This document shows, piece by piece, positions 8,217 through 17,341 of a stretch of 64,000 nt of DNA. The translations under genes and the position numbers were made by a program. The notes beneath the pieces were generated by a model. That model saw only the letters and a program-made list of their open reading frames with translations, was not told where the DNA came from and searched no databases. Source of the stretch: G963663525 sp963663525 (GTDB lineage: Bacteria > Myxococcota_A > SURF-8 > G963663525); assembly GCA_963663525.2 (NCBI GenBank), contig CAXXHC010000001.1, positions 2,356,001-2,420,000 on the forward strand, given 5' to 3'. Every line of letters begins with the position of its first letter. The first letter of the stretch is position 1.

Positions 8217-10097
8217 ATGAATCCGCGAATCAAAGCGTCTCTCGTTTCCATCGTGGCCGATATCGTGCTGATAGCGACCAAGGGCACGCTCGCCTTTCTT
8301 TCCGGCAGCGCTTCGTTGCTTGCCGACGCCTACCACAGCCTTTCCGATCTTTTCGTGTCTTTCGCGGTATTGTCCGGAGCGGCTTCCCGGACCTGGGTCG
8401 AAAAACGGGCGAAGGAGAAAAACAAACCGAAGCAGCCCGGCTCCGAAACCTCCGACGCGCAGGAGTCCGACGCCTCGGACGAGGAAAAGACTCCCCCTGC
8501 GGAGGAAGCGCCCGAACCTGTCGCCGAGAACAAACCCGAGCCCGCCGCGCCCGGCTACTGGATCGAGGCGGGCATCGCTTACGTCGTGTCGCTGGTGATC
8601 CTCTACCTCCCTTACGAAATCATTTCCACGGTGTCCAAGCAGAAGGTGCACGACCTGAAATATTCCTGGATCGCCATCATCGGCGTGGTCGCCTGCATCG
8701 TGATCGCCTACTTCATTTCCAGGTACAAGATGATCGTGGGCCGGGAGTTGGATTCGCCCGCGCTCGTCGCTGACGGCTACCACAGTCGTATGGACATGTT
8801 CACGTCCATCGCCGTGCTGGTTTCGCTCGTGGGGCAGATGATAGGCATCCGGCTGGACGCCCTGATGGCGGTGATTATCGCCGTGATGATCGCGATTATC
8901 GGCCTGGAACTGTTCATTACCTCTATCATCGGATTCGTTCGCAAGGCCGGATTGAAACGGCTGTCCCTGTTGACCTGGCTGCAAAAACAGGTAGATGCCG
9001 GAATCGCCTACGTCACGAAAAAAATCCTGGGGCGAAGCGTGGGGCTTTCGGACCTGCATCTAGAAGAGAAATTCGCTCTAGGAAAAGCGTTCAATCGCCG
9101 CCGGGTGGCGTTTTTGCTGCTGCTGGTGGTCGTCGGGTATTTTCTCGGCGGCTTGACGATGATCCGCGTCGGTGAAACCGGCGTCAAGTTGCGTTGCGGG
9201 AAGATCGTGGAGGAAAACCTGCCGCCCGGACTGACTTACCGCCTTCCCTGGCCTTTCGAAACGATTCGGCGCGTGCGCTTGCAGGACGTGCGCCGGGTGG
9301 AGTTCGGTTTCCGCACGGAAGAGGACATCTCCGGCAGCATTTCGCCCACCCTGTGGGAAGCCACTCACGTGGCCAAGGGCTACAAAAAGCTCAAGGCTGA
9401 GTCGGTGGCGCTTACGGGCGATGAAAATATCGTCGATATCAGCCTGGTGATGCACTACCGGCCCAACGATCCCGTCCGTCCGTTTTTCAGAATCCGTTCC
9501 ATCGACGACGTGCTGCGAGGCCTGCTCGAATCCGCGACGCGCAAGGTGATCGCCGTCGAAAAGGCGGACAAACTCCTGGTCGAGGATCGCAAAGGCGTGC
9601 TGGCGGCCATTCGGCAGGACGTGGAAGAGCACGCCGAACGGCTGGAGCTGGGCGTCGAGGTGCTGGACCTCTTCTGCCACGACCTGCACCCGCCCGTGGA
9701 GGTGGTCGGCGCGTACCGGGACGTATTTTCCGCGCGGGAGGAGAAAGTCCGGTTGCTGAACAAGGCCGAGACCCACCGCAACGAATCTCTGCCCAAGGCG
9801 CGTTCGGACAGCCTTCAGGAACTCTACGCGGCGCAGGCCGAATTGACGGAGAAACGCGAGCAGGCCACGGGGGATTCCGAGAAATTTCGCCTCACCTCGG
9901 AAGCCTACCGGCGTCATTCCGATCTTACGGCGTACCGGCTGTTCGTCGAAATGGCGGAGAAAAGCCTTGCGGGCAAGAAGAAAATCATCGCCGATCCGAA
10001 GGTGAATCGCGGCGGGTATCGTTTCTGGCTGTTTTCGCCGGACAAAGGCGGGCCTTGGATGAATCGTTCGGAGGCTTCGAAAGGAGAGGCACCGTGA
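8217..10097 (+). CDS. CDF-type membrane domain fused to HflK-like SPFH domain
   Basis: About 626 residues from ATG 8217 (AAGGGA at 8202-8207); GTG or ATG codons just upstream are possible alternatives. Residues 7-240 form a six-helix cation diffusion facilitator membrane domain with both metal-site motifs: D37-x2-H40-x3-D44 (ADAYHSLSD) and D186-x2-H189-x3-D193 (ADGYHSRMD). A 50-residue acidic, Pro-rich loop (about 62-112) separates helices 2 and 3. The cytoplasmic CDF C-terminal domain is absent. In its place, a new transmembrane helix (297-313) leads into an SPFH/Band-7 domain (about 314-500) and a coiled coil, as in HflK. It overlaps hflC by GTGA. CDF proteins export Zn/Mn/Fe/Co; HflKC scaffold FtsH. 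Coupling metal efflux to an SPFH membrane scaffold is inference. Confidence 0.88.
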   Translation: MNPRIKASLVSIVADIVLIATKGTLAFLSGSASLLADAYHSLSDLFVSFAVLSGAASRTWVEKRAKEKNKPKQPGSETSDAQESDASDEEKTPPAEEAPEPVAENKPEPAAPGYWIEAGIAYVVSLVILYLPYEIISTVSKQKVHDLKYSWIAIIGVVACIVIAYFISRYKMIVGRELDSPALVADGYHSRMDMFTSIAVLVSLVGQMIGIRLDALMAVIIAVMIAIIGLELFITSIIGFVRKAGLKRLSLLTWLQKQVDAGIAYVTKKILGRSVGLSDLHLEEKFALGKAFNRRRVAFLLLLVVVGYFLGGLTMIRVGETGVKLRCGKIVEENLPPGLTYRLPWPFETIRRVRLQDVRRVEFGFRTEEDISGSISPTLWEATHVAKGYKKLKAESVALTGDENIVDISLVMHYRPNDPVRPFFRIRSIDDVLRGLLESATRKVIAVEKADKLLVEDRKGVLAAIRQDVEEHAERLELGVEVLDLFCHDLHPPVEVVGAYRDVFSAREEKVRLLNKAETHRNESLPKARSDSLQELYAAQAELTEKREQATGDSEKFRLTSEAYRRHSDLTAYRLFVEMAEKSLAGKKKIIADPKVNRGGYRFWLFSPDKGGPWMNRSEASKGEAP

Positions 10098-10981
10098 AAA
10101 AAGTGCTGGTATTTCTCGGGTTTCTCGTGGTGGCGGGCTATCTCGTCAACAGTTCGCTTGTCGTGCTGGACGAGACGGAAATCGGCATCGTCACCTTCTT
10201 CAACAAGCCGACGCGGGTCGTCAAAGAAGCGGGACTGATCGTCAAATGGCCCGATCCGGTGCAGACCGTCATTCGGCTGGATCGTCGCCTTCAAACGCTG
10301 GACTCCAACCTGGGGGAATACCTTACCAGGGACAAGAAAAACCTCGTGGCCAGCAGTTTCGTGCTTTGGCGCATCGGCGATCCGCAGCGTTTCATCCAGA
10401 GCGTGCGTTCCCGGACGAACGCCGAAAAACGCCTTGCCGACCTGGTAGGGTCGGAACTGGGCGTGTCCATCGGCGAGCATCCGTTGCACGATTTTCTGAC
10501 CACGGAAGAAAAAGGCAGCCAGATCGCCGACATCTCCGCGCAGGTGCTCAAGCAGACCCGCGACGCGGCGAACCGTGACTTCGGCGTCGAGTTGGTGGAC
10601 GTCCAGTTGCGGCGCATCGGTTTTCCCAGCCAGAACCTTCGTTCCGTATACGACCGGATGCGCACCGAGCGCGAACGGATCGCCAAAAAGTACCGTGCCG
10701 AAGGCGAGGAAGAAGCCTCGAAAATCCGTTCCCAGACCGACAAGGAAGTCCGCGAGTTGTTGGCCACCGCCTACCGCGACGCCCAGATCACCAAGGGCAA
10801 GGGAGAGGCCGAAGCGATCCGCATCTATGCCGAGGCGTTTTCCAAAGACCCCGGATTTTACAAGCTGACCCGCACCCTGGAAGCCTACCGGAAGATGATC
10901 GACGAGAACACCACGCTGATTCTCTCTTCCGACTCGCCCCTGTTCCAGTACCTGGAAACCCCGCCGGACGGACGCCGATGA
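10094..10981 (+). CDS. hflC: HflC-like SPFH protein
   Basis: A 295-residue SPFH protein with a single N-terminal membrane helix (VLVFLGFLVVAGYLVNSSLVVL), then a Band-7 domain opening with DETEIGIVTFFNKP. It has the HflC-characteristic block SVYDRMRTERERIAKKYRAEGEEEA and the coiled-coil segment that ends with TKGKGEAEAIRIYAEAFSKDPGFYKLTRTLEAYRKM. The GTG start at 10094 has AAGGAGAGG (10081-10089) and overlaps the stop of the CDF-SPFH gene. HflC with HflK forms a large membrane cage around FtsH that modulates quality-control proteolysis. Here it is placed between two HflK-like partners, so a mixed ring is possible. Confidence 0.92.
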   Translation: MKKVLVFLGFLVVAGYLVNSSLVVLDETEIGIVTFFNKPTRVVKEAGLIVKWPDPVQTVIRLDRRLQTLDSNLGEYLTRDKKNLVASSFVLWRIGDPQRFIQSVRSRTNAEKRLADLVGSELGVSIGEHPLHDFLTTEEKGSQIADISAQVLKQTRDAANRDFGVELVDVQLRRIGFPSQNLRSVYDRMRTERERIAKKYRAEGEEEASKIRSQTDKEVRELLATAYRDAQITKGKGEAEAIRIYAEAFSKDPGFYKLTRTLEAYRKMIDENTTLILSSDSPLFQYLETPPDGRR

Positions 10982-11928
10982 TGCCGAACGAACCCAACGA
11001 CACGATGGAAACCGTAGCCCGGCGCACCTTCCGCCACGTGGGGAAAATCGCCTCGGGCGCGTTCGTGCTGATCGCGCTCGTGTATTTCGCCAGCGGAATC
11101 TACTCGATCAAGCCCGAACAGACGGGGGTCGTCAAGCGTTTCGGCGTGATCGTCGCCGACGACGTGCCGCCGGGCATTCACTACCACTGGCCGTGGCCGA
11201 TCGAGGTTGTGGCGCGCCCGAACACCAAGGAAATCAAGAGCATAGAACTCAATTTCGACAAAACCTCGGCCCTGGGTTTCGAGGCCGACGGTGGGGCGTT
11301 GCTCACGGGGGACGAAAACCTCGTGCTGTTGACGCTTTTCGTGCAGTACACGGTGGACAGTCCCCGGCAGTACCTGACGATCTCTCCGCAGCCTGCGGGT
11401 GTGCTGGAACGGATCATTCAGGCGGCGAGCGTGCGCCGCTTCGCCCGGATTTCCGTGGACGACATCCTCACCACCGGTCGCAACGACATCCAGCGGAACC
11501 TGAAAAAGGAAATCCAGGAGGAAACCAACAAACTGGGGCTGGGAGTGCGGATTCTGTCGATTCAGATTCAACGGATCGAGCCGCCGAAAACCGTGGCCCA
11601 CGCTTTCAAGGATGTGGCGTCGGCGCGCGAAGACATGCACAAGATGTTGCAGCGAGCCAACGGCGAGCGCAACCGCAAACTGCCGGAGGCACGCGCCAAA
11701 GCCGAACGGATGTTGCGGGAGGCCGAAGCCCAGGCCCACGAAGCCGAGCAGATGGCCGAAGGCGATGCCGAGAAATTCCTCTCCACCTGGAGGGAATACC
11801 GCAAGGCGAAGACCGTCACCGCCTATCGAATCTACCTGGAGACCATCGAATCCATCCTCGCGAACGTCAACAAGCAGCTCATCAACCCCGACGCGGAGAA
11901 GAATATCAAGGCGATGTCGCCGAGGTAG
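10978..11928 (+). CDS. hflK: HflK-like SPFH protein
   Basis: A 316-residue SPFH protein: N-terminal helix (IASGAFVLIALVYFASGIYSI), Band-7 domain starting KPEQTGVVKRFGVI with the HflK signature PPGIHYHWPWP and LLTGDENLV, then a long Glu/Ala/Arg coiled coil (EARAKAERMLREAEAQAHEAEQ split over residues 235-262). The ATG overlaps the hflC stop, so the three genes are translationally coupled. The order HflK-HflC-HflK with a transporter on the first member is unusual compared with the two-gene hflKC operon of enterobacteria. A duplicate ATG at 10981 is an equally possible start. Confidence 0.92.
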   Translation: MMPNEPNDTMETVARRTFRHVGKIASGAFVLIALVYFASGIYSIKPEQTGVVKRFGVIVADDVPPGIHYHWPWPIEVVARPNTKEIKSIELNFDKTSALGFEADGGALLTGDENLVLLTLFVQYTVDSPRQYLTISPQPAGVLERIIQAASVRRFARISVDDILTTGRNDIQRNLKKEIQEETNKLGLGVRILSIQIQRIEPPKTVAHAFKDVASAREDMHKMLQRANGERNRKLPEARAKAERMLREAEAQAHEAEQMAEGDAEKFLSTWREYRKAKTVTAYRIYLETIESILANVNKQLINPDAEKNIKAMSPR

Positions 11929-11966
11929 AGGGTGAGATTTTCTGGGGATATTCGGGGGGCATGTGT

Positions 11967-11972
11967 TATAAT
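11967..11972 (+). promoter_or_regulatory. Possible -10 element for the TPR gene
   Basis: A perfect TATAAT at 11967-11972 lies about 165 bases before the TPR gene. No good -35 hexamer is found at 16-18 bp, so this is only a candidate. Confidence 0.3.
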
Positions 11973-12138
11973 AAGCGACTCGCTACAATGCGGGATGGTG
12001 TTCTATGCCTGAGTGCTTACTGTAGGCTATAAGCTGGTTTCCAACCTAAACCTAAAAGTATTAGGAAAGTATGGAATCTCACTCCATCAATAGAATAACG
12101 CTGCAAATACTAAGGACAGTTATAAAGGAGAGTTATAA

Positions 12139-13161
12139 ATGAAAGTTAATCAATTGATACTTGTAATTGAAGGATACATTGATGAGGCAAATACTATTCT
12201 TCGTGGCACAAAAAACATAGAAAATGTCATGATAGTGGAAAAAGAAGCACTGAGGGCAATTGAAATACTAGAACGAGCTCAAAAAGTTGCAGGTGAATTG
12301 GAATATCTCAACAGAAGCAAATCAGATCAATGCTGGGCTAGTATTTTTGAACAAAAAGCGATGGCGTATCTTATAGCTAAAAAAATTTCAAAATTTGCAG
12401 CAGTGGATGAAGATATTAAAAAAAGAAAAAATCAATACGATAATAATTACCTTTTTGCGTACAAGCAAGTAGCCAAATACGATCCACTAAACGAAAATGC
12501 TTGGCATAAAATATGTTTGTATTCTATGCGCGATAACCCTCAGGAATCATTGGATGCATTCAAGAGAGTAATCAAAATAAATCCAGAAGGAAAAATTGCA
12601 ACCAAGTGCGCTAAATTCATATATGTTGTTACTGGTAGTTTGTCTGGAGCGGTGCCTGACAACGAACTGGAACCTTTTTTAATAAAAATTGTATATAAAC
12701 TCATAGACGAAACTTACTCCGAAGTAGAGCAAGTTTCTAATATTGAGAACAGTTTTATTGCTGAAAGCAATGCTATTGAATGTCTTGATAAATTAACAGC
12801 AGCCTCCAAAGCAGCAACGGAATTAGAAACAATTAATCAAGAATATGCCAGTAAAGCCAAGTTTTCAATAAGTTTCGCACGAGCAAAAGTTTATAGTATT
12901 GCTGGACTGATGATTAAAAAGTACAAATTTGATAAAGAAATAGCAGAAAGGTATTATAGTTATCAAAAATTAATTGTCTCCTGTTGTAGGGATTGTACAA
13001 CTATGAAGCCGAATCATTCTGTTTCATGGTATAATTTGGGGATAACTTATCAACTTCTAAATGATACAAAAAACGCGCTGAAAGCTTTTAAAGAGGCGAT
13101 GATATTGGGCAATAGTGATGCAGCGAGAGAATACCATGAGTTATTGGAAGAGATTAAATAG
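12139..13161 (+). CDS. TPR-containing protein of unknown function, AT-rich
   Basis: A 340-residue soluble, Lys/Glu/Ile/Asn-rich, all-helical protein. The last 60 residues contain a recognisable tetratricopeptide unit (WYNLGITYQLLNDTKNALKAFKEAM), and residues 105-150 contain another (NNYLFAYKQVAKYDPLNENAWHKICL, then ALDAFKRVIKINPEG-like spacing). No signal peptide or enzymatic motif. The start has AAAGGAG 8-9 bases upstream. The gene is strikingly AT-rich with AT-ending codons, unlike the GC-rich genes on both sides, and stands alone between non-coding segments. This suggests recent horizontal acquisition. Confidence 0.75.
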   Translation: MKVNQLILVIEGYIDEANTILRGTKNIENVMIVEKEALRAIEILERAQKVAGELEYLNRSKSDQCWASIFEQKAMAYLIAKKISKFAAVDEDIKKRKNQYDNNYLFAYKQVAKYDPLNENAWHKICLYSMRDNPQESLDAFKRVIKINPEGKIATKCAKFIYVVTGSLSGAVPDNELEPFLIKIVYKLIDETYSEVEQVSNIENSFIAESNAIECLDKLTAASKAATELETINQEYASKAKFSISFARAKVYSIAGLMIKKYKFDKEIAERYYSYQKLIVSCCRDCTTMKPNHSVSWYNLGITYQLLNDTKNALKAFKEAMILGNSDAAREYHELLEEIK

Positions 13162-13184
13162 AGAGATTTAATCTATTGAAGGTA

Positions 13185-13308
13185 GTAGGTCAGACCAATT
13201 CTTTGTCAGACACAATATCAAGAAACATGTACATTGCGGTTTTTAGTACGATTGTAACATTTTGTTAATGCCACTAAAATATCGGAAAGAAAAATCTGTC
13301 CGACCTAC
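13185..13308. repeat. Divergent, longer copy of the GTAGGTCGGGTAAT family
   Basis: Left end GTAGGTCAGACCAATTCTTT and right end AAATCTGTCCGACCTAC are inverted. At 124 bp it is longer than the 75-bp copies, with an AT-rich unrelated middle. Confidence 0.6.
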
Positions 13309-13348
13309 CGGAGTCCCCCACCCCATCACCCCCCACGCCCCCCTAAAA

Positions 13349-14020
13349 TCACTCGCCCTCCCCGGAATCATTCCAGCGGCAGGGGATGAGGAAGGTAAAG
13401 CGTAGCGGAATGCCTTTCCAGCGGGCGGGTTCGAAGGTGCTTTGGCCGATCATGTCCCGGCAGAGGTTGTCCAGGCGCTCGTCCACGCCGCGCATGATCT
13501 TCATCCGCGCCACGCTGCCGTCTTCGTCCAGATGCACCCTCACGACGGTTTCCGTGCCCCGGCAATGGAGCGGCACCTTGATTTTTTCCTCCGGCACGCC
13601 CGCACGCACGAGCTTGGGTTGTTTGAACTGGGGCGCGTGCAGCCACCAGGCGTTGCGTTGCGGCACCACGATGCGGGCGTCCTCGCCGTTTTCCACCGGC
13701 CCGATGGGGTCGAGTTTTCCCAAAGAATTGCGCCGGATTTCGAGGATGTCCGCCACTTTCACGTGGTCGTCCGGGCCGTCGTCGCGCAGCAGGCGATGGT
13801 AGGGCAGGGACTGGGGAGGCGGAGCCGCTGCCGAGGAGCCGACGTACTGCACGTCGGCGTCCTGGGTGTTTTTGGATTCGGGCGAGGAGGCGCAGGATAA
13901 CGCGGCAATAAACGCGACAAACAGGCAAAAAACGCACAAAACCACACGGAAACGGTCGAAACCGAGGGCAGGGCGCTTCTTGGAACGCAGGTGTAGATTA
14001 TCGGTGCGGCGAAAGGGCAT
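13349..14020 (-). CDS. Lipoprotein with TonB C-terminal-like domain
   Basis: A 223-residue protein with a basic N-terminus, hydrophobic stretch and lipobox ending ALSC (about residue 43), so it is probably an envelope lipoprotein. Residues 140-215 match the TonB C-terminal fold: VVRVHLDEDGSVARMKIMRG, then FEPARWKGIPLRFTFLIP. Two cysteine residues flank this domain. Unlike true TonB it has no long periplasmic Pro-rich spanning region and no ExbBD partners nearby, so it is more likely a stand-alone envelope protein. It begins six bases after the apt stop and probably uses the apt promoter. Confidence 0.75.
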   Translation of the reverse strand: MPFRRTDNLHLRSKKRPALGFDRFRVVLCVFCLFVAFIAALSCASSPESKNTQDADVQYVGSSAAAPPPQSLPYHRLLRDDGPDDHVKVADILEIRRNSLGKLDPIGPVENGEDARIVVPQRNAWWLHAPQFKQPKLVRAGVPEEKIKVPLHCRGTETVVRVHLDEDGSVARMKIMRGVDERLDNLCRDMIGQSTFEPARWKGIPLRFTFLIPCRWNDSGEGE

Positions 14021-14026
14021 CGCCTT

Positions 14027-14554
14027 TCACTCGCCTTCGAATTCCACCAGAAAACGGTAAGGATAGCCTTTGTCTTCCAGGTTCTTGCGACCGCCGACCT
14101 CGGGGAGATCGATCACGAACAGCATCGCCGCGACCTTTGCCCCCATCTTTTCCACGAGCCGCGCCGTGGCCAACGTCGTGCCGCCGGTGGCCAGGAGATC
14201 GTCCACGATCAGCACCCGTTCGCCGGGCAGGACGGCATCCCGGTGGATTTCGAGCTTGGAGGTGCCGTATTCGAGGGCGTATTCCTCCGAAACCGTTTCC
14301 GCCGGGAGCTTTCCGGGCTTGCGGGCCATCACGAGGGGTTTTCCCGTTTCCCGCGCCAGCACCGAACCGAAGATGAAGCCCCGTGATTCGATGCCCAGCA
14401 CGCGGTCGTACTCGAAGTCCCGTGCCTGCTCGACCAGCCGCCGGCAGGCTTCAGCGAAGGCGTCGGCGTCGTTGACGAGGGTGGTGATATCCCGAAACTG
14501 AATGCCCGGCTTGGGCCAGTCGGGGATGGTGCGAATCATTTGTTTCAAGTCCAT
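14027..14554 (-). CDS. apt: Adenine phosphoribosyltransferase
   Basis: Salvages adenine with PRPP to AMP. The 175-residue product from ATG 14554 (MDLKQMIRTIPDWPKPGIQFRD) has the family length and N-terminal motif. The PRPP-binding motif is VLIVDDLLATGGT (about residues 121-133) and the ESRGFIFG loop is present. Upstream in-frame starts would add a 34-residue leader with no homology. It is co-oriented with the TonB-C lipoprotein. Confidence 0.95.
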   Translation of the reverse strand: MDLKQMIRTIPDWPKPGIQFRDITTLVNDADAFAEACRRLVEQARDFEYDRVLGIESRGFIFGSVLARETGKPLVMARKPGKLPAETVSEEYALEYGTSKLEIHRDAVLPGERVLIVDDLLATGGTTLATARLVEKMGAKVAAMLFVIDLPEVGGRKNLEDKGYPYRFLVEFEGE

Positions 14555-15167
14555 GTCGGTCCCACCGTAGGTTGAGGATGATGGTACGAAGATGTACCCG
14601 AAAAACGGGGTAAAATCAAGGTTGCGGGGAGAAGTGACACGGGCGGGGACAGACATTAAAAAAGTGCGAAACCTTGAGAACCACTTTGTTTAGCCGTTAT
14701 AATTTGGCTTTATCGATGGGAAACCCTGGAAATAAAGGGTGGCACGGGCTAAGCGACGTGAAACGTTCGCTTGCCCGTGTACGAACGAAACCCATGGGCA
14801 ACCTACGGTTAGCCCATGCCACCCACCGCGTTAACTTATTGAATTTTAAGGATTATTTTCTCTATTGTCCTAAAATAAGGGCATCGAACCTTACGAGTCG
14901 ATTCCAAATCCGCACTATTTTAATTTCCCCCACGGACGGAAGGGTGAAATACCCACTATTCGGGCAAAAACGACAGCACCGAAATCTTTCTCGACGCTTG
15001 AGAGATTTGCGTTCGGGGCGAAAAAGGCCGATAATACCGCTACGGAGGAAACGGGCGGTTCGTCGTTTCGGGCTTGCGAGCGGGAATTCGCCTGGAAGAA
15101 CCGGCGGTTGCGTCGGTTGAGGGTCGCATACTACGCTTCGGAACGTGCCGGGGCTTCGGGGAGGAAG
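14555..15167. other. Intergenic region between apt and the wecA-like gene
   Basis: A 0.6-kb divergent spacer. It contains one repeat element (core 14737-14824 with an eroded type A end near 14698-14718) and no other recognised feature. An open frame covers 15074-15167 in the phase of the downstream GT4 gene but has no protein-like character. Confidence 0.5.
14737..14824. repeat. Repeat core type 1, inverted copy
   Basis: The reverse complement of 14737-14824 aligns along its length to 2413-2500 with few differences by eye. It starts GGGTGGCACGGGCTAAGCGA and ends AGCCCATGCCACCC. Just upstream, ATTTGGCTTTATCGAT resembles the type A end. Confidence 0.75.
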
Positions 15168-16169
15168 ATGGTCGTTTTCGCGGTGCTGGGATTTGTGGTC
15201 GCGGCGTTGTTTTCGTTTTATCTCGTACCGGTGATGCGCCGCGCGGCGATTCGCTGGGGCGTCGTGGACAAACCGGACGGCGTGCTGAAAAACCAGCAGG
15301 AGCCGGTGGCTTATCTCGGCGGCGTGGCGATTTACCTGGCGTTTCTGCTTTCCCTGGTGTTGGTATACGATTTCACGCCTCACGTGGTCGGGCTGCTTCT
15401 CGGCGCGACGATCATCGTCCTGATCGGGTTGGTGGACGATTTCGGCGTGCTCAAACCCTATCAGAAATTCGCAGGGCAACTTCTGGCCACAGTGGCCTTG
15501 TTGAAGTCGGGCATCGTGATCGAACTCGAATTCTTCCCCGTATGGCTCAATTACCTGCTTTCCGCCTTCTGGCTGCTGGCGACGCTGAACGCGCTGAACA
15601 TCATCGACATCATGGACGGCTTGAGCTGTGGATTCTCCTTTTTCGCACTCGTGGCGTTGGCGGTCGTGGCGTTGATCGACGGGAAGGAATCCATGCTCGT
15701 GCTGGCGGCCTGTCTCGCGGGAACGCTGTTGGGATTCCTGTATTACAACTGGCATCCGGCGAAAATCTACCTCGGCGATGCGGGCAGCATGTTTTTGGGG
15801 CTGATGCTCGGTACGCTGGCGATGGAAGGCAGCTATTCGAGTCAGGGAAACGTGGTGGGGTACATCGCCCCGATCATGATTCTCGGCGTGCCGATCTTCG
15901 ATACGTCGTTCGTCATGCTGGTGCGCATTCGCAAGGGAATTTCGCCCTTTCTGGGCTCGCCGGATCATTTCGCACTGCGGCTGAAACGAATCGGCTGGAG
16001 CGTTCCGGCCATCGTTGGGTTCAGTTGTTTCGTCACGGCGTTGCTGGGTGGTCTGGCGGTCTGGAACATGTTCCTTGCCCCGTTGCAATCGCTGATTTTC
16101 CTGGGTTGCCTGTTTCTGATCTGGCTGGGTTGCGTGATTTTCTTCTGGAATGTGGGCGATCCGTCATGA
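15168..16169 (+). CDS. WecA/TagO-type undecaprenyl-phosphate sugar-1-phosphate transferase
   Basis: A polytopic (about ten helices) member of the MraY/WecA family, 333 residues. It transfers a HexNAc-1-P from UDP-sugar to undecaprenyl phosphate to begin a surface polysaccharide. Motifs: LVDDFGVLKPYQKF (Asp-Asp Mg site), NALNIIDIMDGL, KIYLGDAGSMFLG and SPDHFALRL. ATG 15168 is preceded by GGGGAGGA, rather close; a longer leader from 15108 is less likely because it is Arg-rich and not membrane-like. Its stop overlaps the ATG of the GT4 gene. Confidence 0.9.
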   Translation: MVVFAVLGFVVAALFSFYLVPVMRRAAIRWGVVDKPDGVLKNQQEPVAYLGGVAIYLAFLLSLVLVYDFTPHVVGLLLGATIIVLIGLVDDFGVLKPYQKFAGQLLATVALLKSGIVIELEFFPVWLNYLLSAFWLLATLNALNIIDIMDGLSCGFSFFALVALAVVALIDGKESMLVLAACLAGTLLGFLYYNWHPAKIYLGDAGSMFLGLMLGTLAMEGSYSSQGNVVGYIAPIMILGVPIFDTSFVMLVRIRKGISPFLGSPDHFALRLKRIGWSVPAIVGFSCFVTALLGGLAVWNMFLAPLQSLIFLGCLFLIWLGCVIFFWNVGDPS

Positions 16170-17317
16170 AAGACACGATCGCCCTGGTCATCACCCATCT
16201 TGCTCGGGGCGGGGCGCAGCGCGTGGTGTTGACGCTGGCCGAGCGTCTCGACCGCGACCGCTTCGAGGTCGTGCTTTTCACCGGTCCCGGTGGAGACTGG
16301 CAGGAGCGTGCCGTCGCCATCGAAGGTTTGGAGGTCCGGCTCGTGCCGGAGTTGGTTCGGGAAGTCTCCCCGCGCAAAGATCTGGCGGCGTTTTCGAAAT
16401 TGTTCTTGGAATTCAGGCGGTTACAGCGAAGAAGCGAAGGGCGGTTGTTGGTGCATACCCACGCACCCAAACCCGGCTTACTGGCTAGGCAGGCGGCGCG
16501 GATGGCGGGAGTCAAGGTGCTGCACACGCTCCACGGTCTGCCGTTCGACGCACGCCAGCCTCTCTTGAAACGCACGGCGTATCGTTTATTTGAACGGGCG
16601 GGCTACCGCTACCGGGAGCCGGTGGTTTCGGTTTGCCGGACGAACGCCGACCTGCTGGCGGATAGTTCGTGGTGCCACCCGGACGTCCTGCGCGTGATCT
16701 ATCCCTGCACCGAGGTGGAGAAATTCCGGCCTCTGGAGGGGAAACGCAGTGTTCTCCAGCACTTCGGCATCGGGGAAGACGATCCGGTGGTGGGCATGGT
16801 GGCGTCGTTGAAACCGCCGAAAGATCCGCTCACGTTCGTGAAAGCTGCCGAACGGTTGCATGGGTCACATCCCGAGGTGCATTTCGTGCTGGCTGGCGGC
16901 GGACCGCTGATGCCGGATGTACGCGCCGAGGTGGAAAAGCGGGGGCTGTCGTCGCGTTTTCATCTGCCGGGCTGGATCGCCGGGCCGGAGCGCCTGATCC
17001 CCGAACTGGATCTTTTCGTGCTTGCCAGTTCCAACGAAGGGCTGCCGCTGGTGCTGGCTGAGGCGATGGCTTCGGGCGTCGTCGCCGTTTCCAGCCGGGT
17101 GGCGGGCGTGCCCGAGGTGATCCGTGACGGAGAAACCGGCTTTCTGTTCGCGCCCGGCGATGACGCGGAACTAGCCGGAATTATGGAAGAAATCCTGTTC
17201 GATGCCGAAAGGTGCAAGGCGATTTCCACCCAAGCTTTTTCCATGGTGGATCGGTTCCGCCCGGAAACGATGGTGCGAGAGCACGAACGGCTGTACGAAG
17301 AATTGCTGCATTCGTAG
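16166..17317 (+). CDS. GT4-family glycosyltransferase
   Basis: A 383-residue GT-B glycosyltransferase. The N-terminal domain has HLARGGAQRVVLTLAERL. The C-terminal nucleotide-sugar domain has VGMVASLKPPKDPLTFVKAA, LAGGGPLMP and the EX7E-type motif SSNEGLPLVLAEAMASGVV, with SRVAGVPEVIRDGETGFL. It starts at ATG 16166, overlapping the TGA of the wecA-like gene. The pair therefore probably adds an early sugar to the lipid-linked primer in surface polysaccharide synthesis. Donor and acceptor cannot be told from sequence. Confidence 0.92.
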   Translation: MKDTIALVITHLARGGAQRVVLTLAERLDRDRFEVVLFTGPGGDWQERAVAIEGLEVRLVPELVREVSPRKDLAAFSKLFLEFRRLQRRSEGRLLVHTHAPKPGLLARQAARMAGVKVLHTLHGLPFDARQPLLKRTAYRLFERAGYRYREPVVSVCRTNADLLADSSWCHPDVLRVIYPCTEVEKFRPLEGKRSVLQHFGIGEDDPVVGMVASLKPPKDPLTFVKAAERLHGSHPEVHFVLAGGGPLMPDVRAEVEKRGLSSRFHLPGWIAGPERLIPELDLFVLASSNEGLPLVLAEAMASGVVAVSSRVAGVPEVIRDGETGFLFAPGDDAELAGIMEEILFDAERCKAISTQAFSMVDRFRPETMVREHERLYEELLHS

Positions 17318-17341
17318 CAAATAAAGCGGCGCGAGAGACGC

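Noticed and set aside
14740..14754. TGGCACGGGCTAAGC resembling a sigma-54 promoter
   Set aside because: It is part of the palindromic repeat core and matches only at -24; the -12 TTGC is missing.
15074..16165. In-frame upstream extension of the GT4 gene
   Set aside because: Overlaps the wecA-like gene completely in another frame; Arg/Gly-rich nonsense. The ATG at 16166 overlapping the upstream stop is the natural start.
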